Shown: piece by piece, positions 54,701 to 64,000 of the stretch
Numbering within the stretch: position 1 is the first letter of the stretch
Layout: each line of letters starts with the position of its first letter
Assembly (NCBI GenBank): GCA_947359465.1
Contig: OX375883.1
Location: 92,250,911-92,314,910, forward strand
Origin: Metellina segmentata
Lineage: Eukaryota > Arthropoda > Arachnida > Araneae > Tetragnathidae
DNA length: 64,000 nt
Direction of reading: 5' to 3'
Notes under the pieces: model-generated
What the model saw: only the letters and a program-made list of their open reading frames with translations
Databases searched by the model: none
What the model was told of the DNA's origin: nothing
Made by a program: the position numbers and the translations under genes

Positions 54701-57700
54701 ACTAACAACTGAAGTCCACTTATCCCGATATGGGTATGCAGGAGAAAAACATCTCCACTCATCCCGCTCCAAAATCAGAGTCTCGAGGATACGCTTGATA
54801 ATCTCAAAATTCAAGTTCAATCTCACTAAAAGTATTGTCAGAACAACAAGTTCGCGTGCAAAAAGGGGTTTTAATATTTGACCTTAGACCTGATGCGTGC
54901 AAGAAAAGTTTTTCTAGTTCCAAAAGTCCAGACGGAGGTTCAGGAGGTCGGAATCTCGGGGTGGTTCGTCAGTTTTCTCATGGAGACCCCAAAAATGCAG
55001 GCGTTGACGACCTGTTTTTCGTATCGGGGTTGATCTGAATTCCAGATATCGGGGTGAGAGATCGATCTGAATTCCAGATGTGGGAGTTTGAGATCGACCG
55101 ATACAACAGTAATAATGGTATAAATGTTCTTCTAATCAAATGGTTTTTCAGTTTTTACAAAAAATTGTGTATGACAAAAACGCGTTGTGTCCGGTCTAAA
55201 CTATCAATGAATTAGATCTCACCTTGTGCGGACCGAGTTCTACTGCCATGCTCCTGGTGAGTTGATCCACGGCTCCTTTCGTCGCACAGTACACGGTGAA
55301 GAAGGGTGCAGCTGTGATGCCCATGACACTCGAGATGTTGACGATGGCTCCACCTTTACCACTCGCCTTCATCTCGCTTACCACCAACTGGAGGGAATGA
55401 GGACATCATAACATTAGTTTACTGACCAGTTTTAGTTACTGAGTAGTAGGGCAACTTTTTTGTTGCAGTAAAAATGGGAAAAGTTGCATTTATCATTTCC
55501 TGAAGTTGCATTTATGGAAATAAAGTTGCATTTATTTTTGATGAACTAAATTCTAAAGTAAATTATTCGTAAAAAAATTCAAAATATATTGACACTTTTA
55601 GTCGTGTACAACAATGTTATAAGACATATTGTAGTGTAATATTCTGCCCTCTTGACTCAACCACTACTTGCTAGGGAAAGCGGAGGCAATGGTCACGTGG
55701 TAAGAGAGAGAAGTGACACTAGGAGGGGGTTGGTCAGGGGTAGAGTGCCTATATAATAAGAGTAGCGACAAGGGACCAAATTTGGCCCAATGCGCATGCG
55801 CGGCAGCCATTTTTCTACCAGAATCATCTCAAAGAATGTTGCTGGGCGAATTAATATATCATTTCAAGGAGAACAAAAAGCATATGATTGTTATAATATG
55901 AATATATTCGCTTTAAGTGAATCATATAAACGCTCAATTACATGCGTAATTGATTAGATGTGTGGATTGCACAAGCGCTAACTTAGATTGCGGGAAACAC
56001 CATGTTGTTCAAAAAACAGCTATGGACTTAAAAAGTCTTCAAATTTATACTGACAAAACACTAAAATAATAATAAATAAACATTCTAGAACACGAAATGG
56101 AACATGAATAAGCTATATTTTCTTTTTAATTCAATATACACATGTTTTCTCGAACACACAAAAAGTTCCCATGCTAAGTCTACGGGAGCTAGGAAAAGAC
56201 CGCCTCAAGGGGTAGAAAAGGTCTCTAAGCCAATCAGAAAGTGTTTCCCGTATGTCGCCACTCTTATTATATAGGCACTCTAGTCAGGGGTGATCTTCGA
56301 GGGAAAGAGGCAGTTAGTGACAGGGAACGATAGAGCGAGGAAGGCGATGGAATTTGTTGACTGTTCGTTCTTTAGAAGGCTCTTCCCTGTGATTATAGAG
56401 CTCAGATTTGTTGTTACGTTTACTTAAATAAACACTTGTTAAGAGTGTTCTCTTTTCTTTTGCCATTCACGAACCACAAGTGGACAGATATGAAATACAG
56501 AAGACCGTTGAATGGCCGATCCTTGGCCAGTAATTTCTATAACATTGAAAAACTGCGCCAGCCGCAGTCATATAATGTGCTGTATCGGATAGCAGAAGCG
56601 CAAAATCCTTTCGCTCGACATTCAGAGATTTTAAAACGTCAGCTACAAGGCGAACAACATATTGATGATCGACAATCACCTCTCAAACTCTGCAGTCGAT
56701 TACGCACGTTTCCTCTGGATTATCAAGAGTGCCAACCAATGTGTTAAAAGTACTTCTTGACATTTATTTCACTTTCGTCTGTTAGGACGAACACCTTCTT
56801 TCCGCGAACTTCTTGTTTGATCCGCCATACTTCGGCATTCGCAAGATCAGACACACGTGATCGAAGGGTTGGTTCAGAGGGCAAAAAATTAAATAGTAAT
56901 TTCATATTTATTTATTTTAAGCCAACTTTTAAAAAGTTGCAGGTGGTTGCATTTATGCCAAAAAGTTGCATTGATGCAGAAAGTTGCATTTATGTTGCGG
57001 TTATAACTCGCTTACAATACACCCCATGAATGAGTAAGTTAGGTTTTAGTACTTTACATGAAGCATAGAACGTGTGAATAAAAGTTGCATTTGTTGAAAA
57101 AGTTGCCCTACTGATTAGTAATGGAGGTCATCCCAAAAGCGATACGGTTTCTGAGAATAAGTAACCGACAACCTTTATACCGGTTATTACTAAAAAAGGT
57201 TATAACGCGCTAACAATACATTCCAATAAAGGAGGAATTTTGGTTTTAGTACTTTACATGCAGCGTAGAACGTGTGAATAAAAGTTGCATTTGTTGCAAA
57301 AAGTTGCCCTACTGATTAGTAATGGAGGTCATCCCAAAAGCAATACGGTTTCTGAGAATTAGTAACCGATGGACTTTATACCGGCTATTGCTAAAAACAC
57401 TTTACAATTCCAACTAAATTCGCACTTCTATTTTCATGTTACGATCTTGAATCACTGAATTTTGAATTGTATCTTTATCTGTTTTTGCATCGTGCTATAT
57501 ATATTTTATCGTAAATAACAATATTGCTTTGTATATGTGAATGCTATGTTATTCATACTTCTTATTGTAAAATATTGTTTTGTAATAAAAGAATATTTAT
57601 AGGTCTGTAAATATTCTTTTGTGGTGTGTGTGCTTGTGTTAAATATATTTTATCGAAAATATCACAAAATTGCTTTGTGTATGTGAATGTTCTTTCGTTT

Positions 57701-60700
57701 GCGTTTATTTTTTGGTCAGTTAAAATTTTTCTTTTGGTGTTCATAATACTTGTATTCCAGCTTTGGTGTGGGATGATGTTTCATGTCATTAGAATGTCCC
57801 TCAGACGTCAAGATGTAAAAATTCTATTAAACAAATGTCGCCTATGGATCCCTATGTGGTCTGCGCATGCGGTTTCCGGATGGGCCCCTTAGTGATAGAT
57901 ATACCCTTTTCTTCACCCTTCCAATACAGCCTTTAAACTTCGGGGGAGTCAACTGAGTGAAGGTTGAAAATATCTCAAAAGTAATACCGTTCCTTAGTCA
58001 GCGACTTTATATCGTTCAAAACTAAAAACACAGCAAATTATGATAATACACAAATTGTGCGATTACGCAACTGTGAAACACGGCAACATTAATTTTGACC
58101 AATAAGAGAAGACTGCATTGCTTTTAGGATAACTTAATTCAATAACATCATTGCCAACCATTGGAAGATTTACAACTGTTAAACTAATTACCTGTGTTAT
58201 GTTGATGAGGGGTTTTACGTTTATGTTCATGGTGCTGTAAAGAAAGAAATATAGATTACATATTTTGCAACTGTAAAACTAAATACGAAATGAGAGAAAA
58301 TCCGAACAATTGAAATCTTATTTCCTTTAACCTTCCAATTAGTTTCGACGGTATCTCGTCCATCAAGATCTGATTAATTTTGAGACTAAGGAGATATCTC
58401 GTCCATCAAGATCTGATTAATTTTGATAATAAAGAGACACCTCAACCATCAAGATATGATTAATTTTGACACTAAAGAGATATCTCGTCCATCAAGATCT
58501 GATTAATTTTGACACTAAAGAGATATCTCGTCCATCAAGTTCTGATTAATTTTGATAATAAAGAGAAACCTCGTCCATCCAGATATGATTAATTTTGACA
58601 CTAAAGAGATATCTCGTCCATCAAGATCTGATTAATTTTGTTAATGAAGAGACACCTCGTCCATCAAGATCTGATTAATTTTGACACTAAAGAGATATCT
58701 CGTCCATCAAGATCTGATTAATTTTGACACTAAAGAGATATCTCGTCCATCAAGATCTGATTAATTTTGATAATAAAGAGACACCTCGTCCATCAAGATC
58801 TCATTAATTTTGACACTAAAGAGATATCTCGTCCAACAAGATCTGATTAATTTTGACACTAAAGAGATATCTCGTCCATCAAGATCTGATTAATTTTGAC
58901 ACTAAAGAGATATCTCGTCCAACAAGATCTGATTAATTTTGACACTAAAGAGATATCTCGTCCAACAAGATCCGATTAATTTTGACACTAAAGAGATATC
59001 TCGTCCAACAAGATCTGATTAATTTTGACACTAAAGAGATATCTCGTCCATCAAGATCTGATTAATTTTGACACTAAAGAGATATCTCGTCCATCAAGAT
59101 CTGATTAATTTTGACACTAAAGAGATATCTCGTCCATCAAGTTCTGATTAATTTTGATAATAAAGAGAAACCTCGTCCATCCAGATATGATTAATTTTGA
59201 CACTAAAGAGATATCTCGTCCATCAAGATCTGATTAATTTTGTTAATGAAGAGACACCTCGTCCATCAAGATCTGATTAATTTTGACACTAAAGAGATAT
59301 CTCGTCCATCAAGATCTGATTAATTTTGACACTAAAGAGATATCTCGTCCATCAAGATCTGATTAATTTTGATAATAAAGAGACACCTCGTCCATCAAGA
59401 TCTCATTAATTTTGACACTAAAGAGATATCTCGTCCAACAAGATCTGATTAATTTTGACACTAAAGAGATATCTCGTCCATCAAGATCTGATTAATTTTG
59501 ACACTAAAGAGATATCTCGTCCAACAAGATCTGATTAATTTTGACACTAAAGAGATATCTCGTCCAACAAGATCTGATTAATTTTGACACTAAAGAGATA
59601 TCTCGTCCATCAAGATCTGATTAATTTTGACACTAAAGAGATATCTCGTCCATCAAGATCTGATTAATTTTGACACTAAAGAGATATCTCGTCCAACAAG
59701 ATCTGATTAATTTTGACACTAAAGAGATATCTCGTCCATCAAGATCTGATTAATTTTGACACTAAAGAGATGTCTCGTCCTTCAAGATCTGATTAATTTT
59801 GAGACTAAAGAGATATCTCGTCCATCAAGATCTGATTAATTTTGACACTAAAGAGATATCTCGTCCAACAAGATCTGATTAATTTTGACACTAAAGATAT
59901 ATCTCGTCCAACAAGATCTGATTAATTTTGACACTAAAGAGATATCTCGTCCATCAAGATCTGATTAATTTTGACACTAAAGAGATATCTCGTCCATCAA
60001 GATCTGATTAATTTTGACACTAAAGAGATATCTCGTCCAACAAGATCTGATTAATTTTGACACTAAAGAGATATCTCGTCCATCAAGATCTGATTAATTT
60101 TGATAATAAAAAGATATCTCGTCCATCAAAATGTGATTAATTTTGATAATGAAGAGACACCTCGTCCATCAAGATCTGATTAATTTTGACACTAAAGAGA
60201 TATCTCGTCCAACAAGATCTGATTAATTTTGACACTAAAGAGATATCTCGTCCATCAAGATCTGATTAATTTTGATAATAAAAAGATATCTCGTCCATCA
60301 AAATGTGATTAATTTTGATAATGAAGAGACACCTCGTCCATCAAGATCTGATTAATTTTGACACTAAAGAGATATCTCGTCCATCAAGATCTGATTAATT
60401 TTGACACTAAAGAGATGTCTCGTCCTTCAAGATCTGATTAATTTTGAGACTAAAGAGATATCTCGTCCATCAAGATCTGATTAATTTTGATAATAAAAAG
60501 ATATCTCGTCCATCAAAATGTGATTAATTTTGATAATGAAGAGACACCTCGTCCATCAAGATATGATTAATTTTGACACTAAAGAGATATCTCGTCCAAC
60601 AAGATCTGATTAATTTTGACACTAAAGAGATATCTCGTCCAACAAGATCTGATTAATTTTGACACTAAAGAGATATCTCGTCCATCAAGATCTGATTAAT

Positions 60701-62602
60701 TTTGACACTAAAGAGATATCTCGTCCATCAAGATCTGATTAATTTTGACACTAAAGAGATATCTCGTCCAACAAGATCTGATTAATTTTGACACTAAAGA
60801 GATGTCTCGTCCATCAAGATCTGATTAATTTTGATGATAAAAAGACACCTCGTTCATCAAAATCTGATTAATTTTGATAATAGATACCTCATTCATCAAG
60901 ATCTGATCAGGTTTACTAATAGCGAGATACCTCGACGATTATAAAACTACCCTATTGCTCCAAGAAGGAAAAAAAAACTGGTGGTAATTGTTTCGGTAAT
61001 TTTTAATTAACGTCGTACTAGAGCAACACAATGGGCTATTGACGACGGCATGGGATCAATCCCCCAAGTCCCATAACTGGTGACAGTTTGAAAGAGGTTT
61101 TCGTATCAGAGGATGGATGGGCCACTATGGGCTGTTTTCAACGGGAAGACAAACCATGAGAGGTTACAGAATTTAATAAATTGGTAACACGAGGGTTTCT
61201 TTTTAGAATATGAACCCCTATAGTCCTGTAGGCTGTTTCATCGTTTCGAAGTGGTTATGACTGGTAGGACTAGGTGAAGTACGTCTGGAGCTTTCTCCTG
61301 ATAGGGTGACTCTAGTCGTGAATACCAATCCAGATGTCAAACTAAATGTTGACAGGAAAGTTTTATGGTTAAGACAGACTTTACGATACCTCACTAATTT
61401 ACTTCCTATGGCATGGACCAGTCTGTGGGTTGGTTTGTGGATTTTTATAGCGTGTTTGGCCGTGCTCCGACAGCTATAGACACGCAATAATATATAATGG
61501 AAGTTTTACTGACACCGAGAGAACTACATCCAGTGTGGAATGCACCCAACTGTCTGTTGATATTTTTAACCAACGTCACACTGGAGCAACACAACGGGCT
61601 ATTGGTGACGGTCAGGAATCTTCGGAAGGGAGAGGAGGCCGCTATTGCACCTGTGCAACTTAGTCTTTTGGAATGAGGAACTTGCGCGTTTTTTGTTTAC
61701 ATTTTTATAATATAGAAAATGAAAAAATATGATGGATAGTATCTTTCTTTTTTACTTTTATAGCCCGAAAAGGTAAAATAAAGCAATTTAAAGTTCGCAC
61801 TATTTACTTCACTTCAAAAACGCTAGTTTTCCTACGCCGCTTCTTGTGACGTCACTATGCACTATGACGGTTTGTTTACTTTTATAGCAACGTTGAAGCA
61901 GCAAGAAAAAAATTTATAAGTGATTGTTTTAAAATTAAAAGAGCAAGCAATGTGAAATTGCAACGCGCTAGACAAAAGTAAACATTACATCGTGGTGCAC
62001 ATTGACGTCACTCAGCGTTTTGAGGTCATGTGCTTTTGCCGAACTTTTCGGTAATTTAAAACTTGAAATTTTTATTAATTAAGTCCATTTTATGTCGTTT
62101 AATTGCCGTTTTTGAACGTTAACGATCAATCTATTAATAAAACACAGATATTAACATTTTCCTCACTGGTGCAAGTTCATAATTTATCTGTGTACAGTAG
62201 CGTTAATTTGGTAACTGGGGAACATTTGAAGTCTCAATAGATTTAACGTACACCAGCCCTCCTTTGTACACGACGATCTATTGATTTATCGATCTTTGAT
62301 CTACCGCGGCCCCATTTTTCTCCAACGAATCTTTCCGAATATTATTTTTTATTAGGCATACTAGTATTCAATGGGCTCTACGCCATTGTCTATGTTATAC
62401 GTAGACAAAGGGAACTAGTGACACCAAATTGTGATGGAGAAACGTACTTGTCCACTTCATCTTCACTGTAACTTCCGAACTCCTTGACAGGCATGACGGC
62501 GGCATTGTTGACCAACAGGTCGATGTGTCCGATGTCCTTCAGAGCTTCCTGGCAGGCTGACCATTTTCCGATGTCTAAGAACACAGTCTTGATTTTAGGA
62601 TT
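48629..62602 (-). CDS. DCXR: L-xylulose/dicarbonyl reductase-like SDR, C-terminal five exons
   Basis: Exons 62602-62448, 58234-58192, 55387-55223, 53849-53723 and 48738-48629 join with GT-AG introns and compatible phases to 600 coding bases (199 residues plus stop). In order the protein shows the LLVNNAAV strand, a catalytic Asn in MNINV, the catalytic Ser in NISSV, the YCATK Tyr/Lys pair, the [15 protein letters not shown] segment and the C-terminal [11 protein letters not shown]. This is the classical short-chain dehydrogenase order and it matches DCXR along its whole visible length. DCXR is about 244 residues, so roughly the first 45-60, including TGxxxGxG, are missing here. The family reduces L-xylulose to xylitol with NADPH and also reduces dicarbonyls; the native substrate here is inferred. 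No stop or frameshift interrupts the exons, so the gene looks functional. Confidence 0.9.
48930..49770. repeat. intronic inverted-arm repeat with tRNA-like insert
   Basis: AAACCCTCATAGGTACTACA...GGGGGCGGGGCTAACCGTAA (about 48976-49022) returns inverted at about 49656-49704; similarity extends outward (GATTGGT...TTGACGAGA). Around 49505-49600 a minus-strand tRNA-like piece has TGGCCTAATAGCTAAAGTC (box A-like) and GAGTTCAAACCC (box B-like). Within the last intron of the reductase. Confidence 0.65.
49943..51672 (+). mobile_element. miniature LTR element (TRIM-like), 5' LTR holding a Tc1
   Basis: About 100-bp direct repeats begin TGTAATGAGCTTAGCC (49943) and TGTAGCGAGCTTTGCC (51581). The first is interrupted by a Tc1 at the TA of TAGTATA. 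TTGGTGACC follows the first copy (primer-site-like) and GGAGGGGGAGTAC precedes the second (polypurine tract). The internal part is only about 330 bp with a decayed frame. Confidence 0.65.
49993..51197 (+). mobile_element. Tc1-like element with both TIRs, decayed
   Basis: TACACTGACGAACCAAAACA left; inverted at right TACACTGAAGAGCCAAAACA; TA at both borders. The transposase starts around 50134 ([20 protein letters not shown]) and has a readable HTH, SDESRF near 50598 and a [14 protein letters not shown] block near 50870, but at least four stops or frame changes. Confidence 0.85.
52115..52903 (+). mobile_element. solo LTR
   Basis: TGTGAAGAATC ... TTCTTTACA, 789 bp, with a perfect 4-bp duplication ATCC (52111-52114, 52904-52907). 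Copy 1 of repeat R lacks it, confirming insertion. An AATAAAG lies near 52835. An internal tandem dyad array spans 52504-52749. No internal coding region, so a product of LTR-LTR recombination. Confidence 0.75.
52504..52749. repeat. eight GGAAC-N5-GTTCC dyads at 32/34-bp spacing
   Basis: Starts at 52504, 52536, 52570, 52602, 52636, 52668, 52702 and 52735. Typical unit GGAACATCCTGTTCC. The repeat unit is a 66-bp dimer. Confidence 0.9.
52915..53542 (+). mobile_element. hAT deletion derivative with dimerisation-domain remnant
   Basis: Ends CAGGGGATTCCCAACC / GGTTGGGAACCCCTG with duplication CTCTAGAA/CTCTGGAA (52907-52914, 53543-53550). 53029-53212 reads [20 protein letters not shown] then [13 protein letters not shown], the hAT C-terminal domain, ending FRTKN-proximal stop codons. 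Confidence 0.82.
53723..53849 (-). CDS. DCXR: DCXR-like exon, substrate-loop region
   Basis: 127 bp between CTTTCAG and GTAAGG. It encodes [15 protein letters not shown] and a loop rich in Asp and Asn, then RTPLKRFA. The NPT motif follows the last cofactor-binding strand in classical SDRs. One base carries over to the last exon. The donor lies only 55 bp from the edge of a dispersed repeat. Confidence 0.9.
54075..54310 (+). repeat. SINE family B in an intron
   Basis: AGCTTGTGCACGTTAAATCA, CCTCAAATGTCCTCACATTG, central domain, GATCCCGGACCATCGCCAAT, and TACCTGAATACCTACC tail. Confidence 0.8.
54538..54756. repeat. 65-bp-armed inverted repeat in an intron
   Basis: GGAGATGTTGATCTTCTGCA...CCCATATCGGGATTAGTGGA...AACTCAACT-type left arm (54538-54602) pairs with 54692-54756 (CTTATCCCGATATGGG..CAGGAGAAAAACATCTCC) across about 90 bp. 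No target duplication recognised. Confidence 0.65.
55223..55387 (-). CDS. DCXR: DCXR-like exon with Ser and YxxxK catalytic residues
   Basis: 165 bp, exactly 55 codons, between CCTCCAG and GTGAGA. It contains [12 protein letters not shown] (catalytic Ser) and [14 protein letters not shown] (catalytic Tyr and Lys four apart), and ends ELGPHK. The phase-0 boundary falls directly before the IRVN strand. Confidence 0.92.
55741..56282. mobile_element. hAT-type MITE copy B, uninterrupted
   Basis: 542 bp, ends as in copy A, with perfect duplication GTCAGGGG (55733-55740, 56283-56290). Inverted relative to copy A. Serves as the empty-site reference for the SINE in copy A. Confidence 0.9.
56467..56679 (-). 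pseudogene. hAT transposase catalytic-core fragment
   Basis: Open for 70 codons; beyond them the frame breaks toward both ends. Upstream on the same strand (56850-56700) fragments such as [20 protein letters not shown], then TDE, continue the same domain in other frames. Not functional. Confidence 0.6.
56999..57395. repeat. tandem duplication, about 197-bp period
   Basis: TTTTAGTACTTTACATG, then AGCGTAGAACGTGTGAATAA and CCCTACTGATTAGTAATGGA and GGTCATCCCAAAAGC occur in both halves with over 90% identity. The hAT right end lies inside the unit, so it was duplicated too. 57400-58190 after it is AT-rich and unassigned. Confidence 0.8.
58192..58234 (-). CDS. DCXR: DCXR-like 43-bp micro-exon with catalytic Asn
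   Basis: A 43-bp exon between TTTACAG and GTAATT. With the two carried-over bases it encodes [15 protein letters not shown], matching the SFxVNLRAVIQVSQ helix of DCXR. It carries the Asn of the Asn-Ser-Tyr-Lys tetrad. It is too short to appear as an open reading frame and was found by frame continuity and homology with its neighbours. Confidence 0.85.
58349..60930 (+). repeat. 43-bp minisatellite, about 60 copies, intronic
   Basis: Consensus GATATCTCGTCCATCAAGAT then CTGATTAATTTTGACACTAAAGA. Variant units (GATAATAAAGAGACACC, GTTAATGAAGAGACACC, CCAACAAG) form a pattern that repeats 602 bp apart, i.e. 14 units. It lies in the 4.2-kb intron between the exons at 58192 and 62448. Confidence 0.95.
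60985..61640 (-). repeat. two SINE tails and unassigned sequence between
   Basis: 60985-61070 (TTTAATTAACGTCGTACTAG) and 61555-61640 (AACGTCACACTGGAGCAACA) are 5'-truncated tails. Between them nothing is recognised. 61640-62440 has no gene apart from a family B scrap at 62238-62285. Confidence 0.65.
62448..62602 (-). CDS. DCXR: DCXR-like exon: cofactor-domain end and NNAA motif
   Basis: 155 bp, from acceptor TTTGGCAG to donor GTACGT. It begins [14 protein letters not shown], the strand that carries the Asp contacting the adenine in this family, and continues through [18 protein letters not shown] to SEDEVD. The exon ends two bases into a codon that the next exon completes. Sequence upstream of the acceptor (above 62602) reads as intron. 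Confidence 0.88.
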
Positions 62603-62744
62603 CTGCCAAAGAGAAAGAAAATATCGTACTTTGAAGTGGTTAATCGAAACTTTGGATCTGAAGATTGGTTGGATTGTTTTGGGTATTTTAGCGAATTGGC
62701 CACGTTTGACCAAATTGAGCCCAAAACAAGACAAAATCAAGCAA

Positions 62745-63066
62745 CGGTAGGTAGGTAGTTATTTAACTAACGTCACACTAGAGCAATGCAGTGTTGGGCT
62801 ATTGGCAACGGCCAGGGATCAAACCCGAAGGTAAAGATCCCGGGACAACAACACAAAGTTTTGTACCACAGTCAGATGACGAGGCAATACTTCAGCAGTA
62901 ACCTCACTCTCTGAACTTCCACACTATGTCAATATGAGAGCATTTGAGGCCACGACATATTCAAACATGCACCATCCGCCTTTGTACACGACGGTCTAGG
63001 GCAGGACTTGAACTCGTAATCCTCCGTTTGTTAATCTGTTGCTCTTCCAACAGGCTACCGAGGCCT
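62745..63066 (-). mobile_element. full-length SINE family B
   Basis: Tail GGTAGGTAGGTAG; body with TTTGAGGCCACGACATATTC; head (minus strand) GGCCTCGGTAGCCTGTTGGA then AGAGC for box A and GAGTTCAAGTCC for box B. The best local copy of the family B tRNA head. Confidence 0.85.
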
Positions 63067-63069
63067 CAC

Positions 63070-64000
63070 AACTCTCTTGGATCACAAGGGTCAAACCATG
63101 GAAATTCCAGAGAACGAATTTTAAATTGATATACATTGGTATATGCCAATTAGATTAAACATTAAACGCGGCCAAAAGGGTGATAAACTACATTTTGAGG
63201 TCACCCCAAAATGTATCATGTGAGAGTATTTGGGTTACAAGACGTAAAATTGCCGTTTTCTATCTGGTTTGTTTTACACTGAAAATACCTCTCATACATA
63301 TTGTCGCTTATTTACGACAGGCAATTTCAACGCACGTGTCTCGATGGATGGTAACATGAAAAGTCACTCTAATAATATCGACATGTGTACAACTTTATTT
63401 AAAATATATAGATACGCATGGCACCCTGTGCTTTCTTTACATATCAATCGACTCCCTGGCTTTCCGTAATCACATTTACGACAATGGTCCCAGGCCGTCT
63501 TAACCCTTCTTGGCATGATTTTTTCTTCATTGGAAAAATAAATCATGTTCAAAATTAAAGAAAAAATGGTTAAAAAAATCTTAGTATATATTTATAGTAT
63601 AAATTTAGCAAAAAACAATAGGATGGTATCATGTGGTATTTTTAAAATTAAACGCAAACTTTTTCAGAAATTCCTCTAAAAATAACAGAAACACATGTTA
63701 CAAACCTTTCTTCCACTCATTTTCACTTTTTTAGCAATAGAAACTCAAATATAATAAAACAAAATCATACGTTTATTGCAACTACAACAAACAGCGGAAT
63801 GACAACTACAACAAACAGCGGAATGACAACTTCAAGCTCGTTTTACTGATAGTGACACTTGCTTATTTTTGACAGCTATGTTTTTTTTTATGCAATGGAC
63901 ATTAAAAAGGTATCCAGACACGATTAACTTAAAGTGAACTTACTCTTTTATATAATTTTTGGGCATTCAATATTATGATGGAAATTTCTACCATTATGCA
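63070..64000. other. unassigned; small 26-bp duplication
   Basis: AACTACAACAAACAGCGGAA, then TGACA occurs twice at about 63779-63831. I searched the minus strand for the missing N-terminal exon of the reductase (TGxxxGxG) and did not find it. Confidence 0.5.

Larger units (their letters stand above)
55444..57113 (-). mobile_element. hAT element in an intron, with MITE copy B inside
   Basis: Ends TAGTAGGGCAACTTTTTT and, inverted, CAGTAGGGCAACTTTTTCAA. The minus strand at 56679-56467 reads [20 protein letters not shown] then [17 protein letters not shown], typical of hAT-like transposases with a second catalytic Asp in LLxSDxxxYM. Flanks do not show a clear 8-bp duplication; the right-end region is tandemly repeated to 57314. 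Confidence 0.65.

Noticed and set aside
58349..60930. CRISPR-like look of regularly spaced repeats
   Set aside because: No unique spacers; units are contiguous 43-bp copies in an intron of a eukaryotic gene.

Overview
The window is animal nuclear DNA. It is AT-rich, has introns, and is packed with tRNA-derived SINEs, Tc1/mariner, hAT and Harbinger-type DNA transposons, one BEL/Pao retrotransposon and several tandem arrays. An arthropod is likely, perhaps a chelicerate or another non-insect group, judging from the mix of BEL/Pao, rosa-like mariner, Tc1 and ZBED5/GTF2IRD2-type hAT sequences. This is a judgement from families and not a species call. I see no bacterial operon, CRISPR array, rRNA gene or intact tRNA gene.

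Only one host gene can be supported. It is a short-chain dehydrogenase of the L-xylulose reductase (DCXR) type on the minus strand. Five exons (62602-62448, 58234-58192, 55387-55223, 53849-53723, 48738-48629) splice in frame with GT-AG borders and give the C-terminal 200 residues, stop codon and poly(A) signal. The first exon or exons, with the TGxxxGxG cofactor motif, are not in the window or were not recognised. The four visible introns are filled with transposons and a 43-bp minisatellite.

Region by region. 1-7.8 kb: Tc1 remnant, a hAT MITE split by a SINE, many SINE fragments, a hierarchical tandem repeat and an ACATCGATGT-rich hAT derivative inside a SINE. 7.8-12.4 kb: a ZBED5-type hAT holding a second, unusual element with perfect 30-bp inverted ends and repeated ATGTCACCTCCATG motifs. 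12.7-15.3 kb: Tc1 pseudogene and repeats. 15.5-16.9 kb: purine-rich simple repeat. 17.1-24.1 kb: one SINE split by a GTF2IRD2-type hAT (itself holding an 8 x 210 bp array and a TTAA element) and by a second TTAA element that holds a Tc1. 24.7-36.3 kb: SINEs, a TAA-flanked MITE, hairpin clusters, 20- and 33-bp repeats. 36.4-43.8 kb: a mariner-like shell containing a repeat with a hAT insert, and an intact rosa-like mariner split by a 5'-truncated BEL/Pao element. 43.8-48.4 kb: foldback mariner, LINE 3' end, SINE pair, two Harbinger-type MITEs. 48.6-62.6 kb: the DCXR gene. 62.6-64 kb: SINE and unassigned sequence.

Apart from the reductase the window is a stratigraphy of insertions. Intact target-site duplications, and two in-window empty sites, allow many of the events to be ordered.
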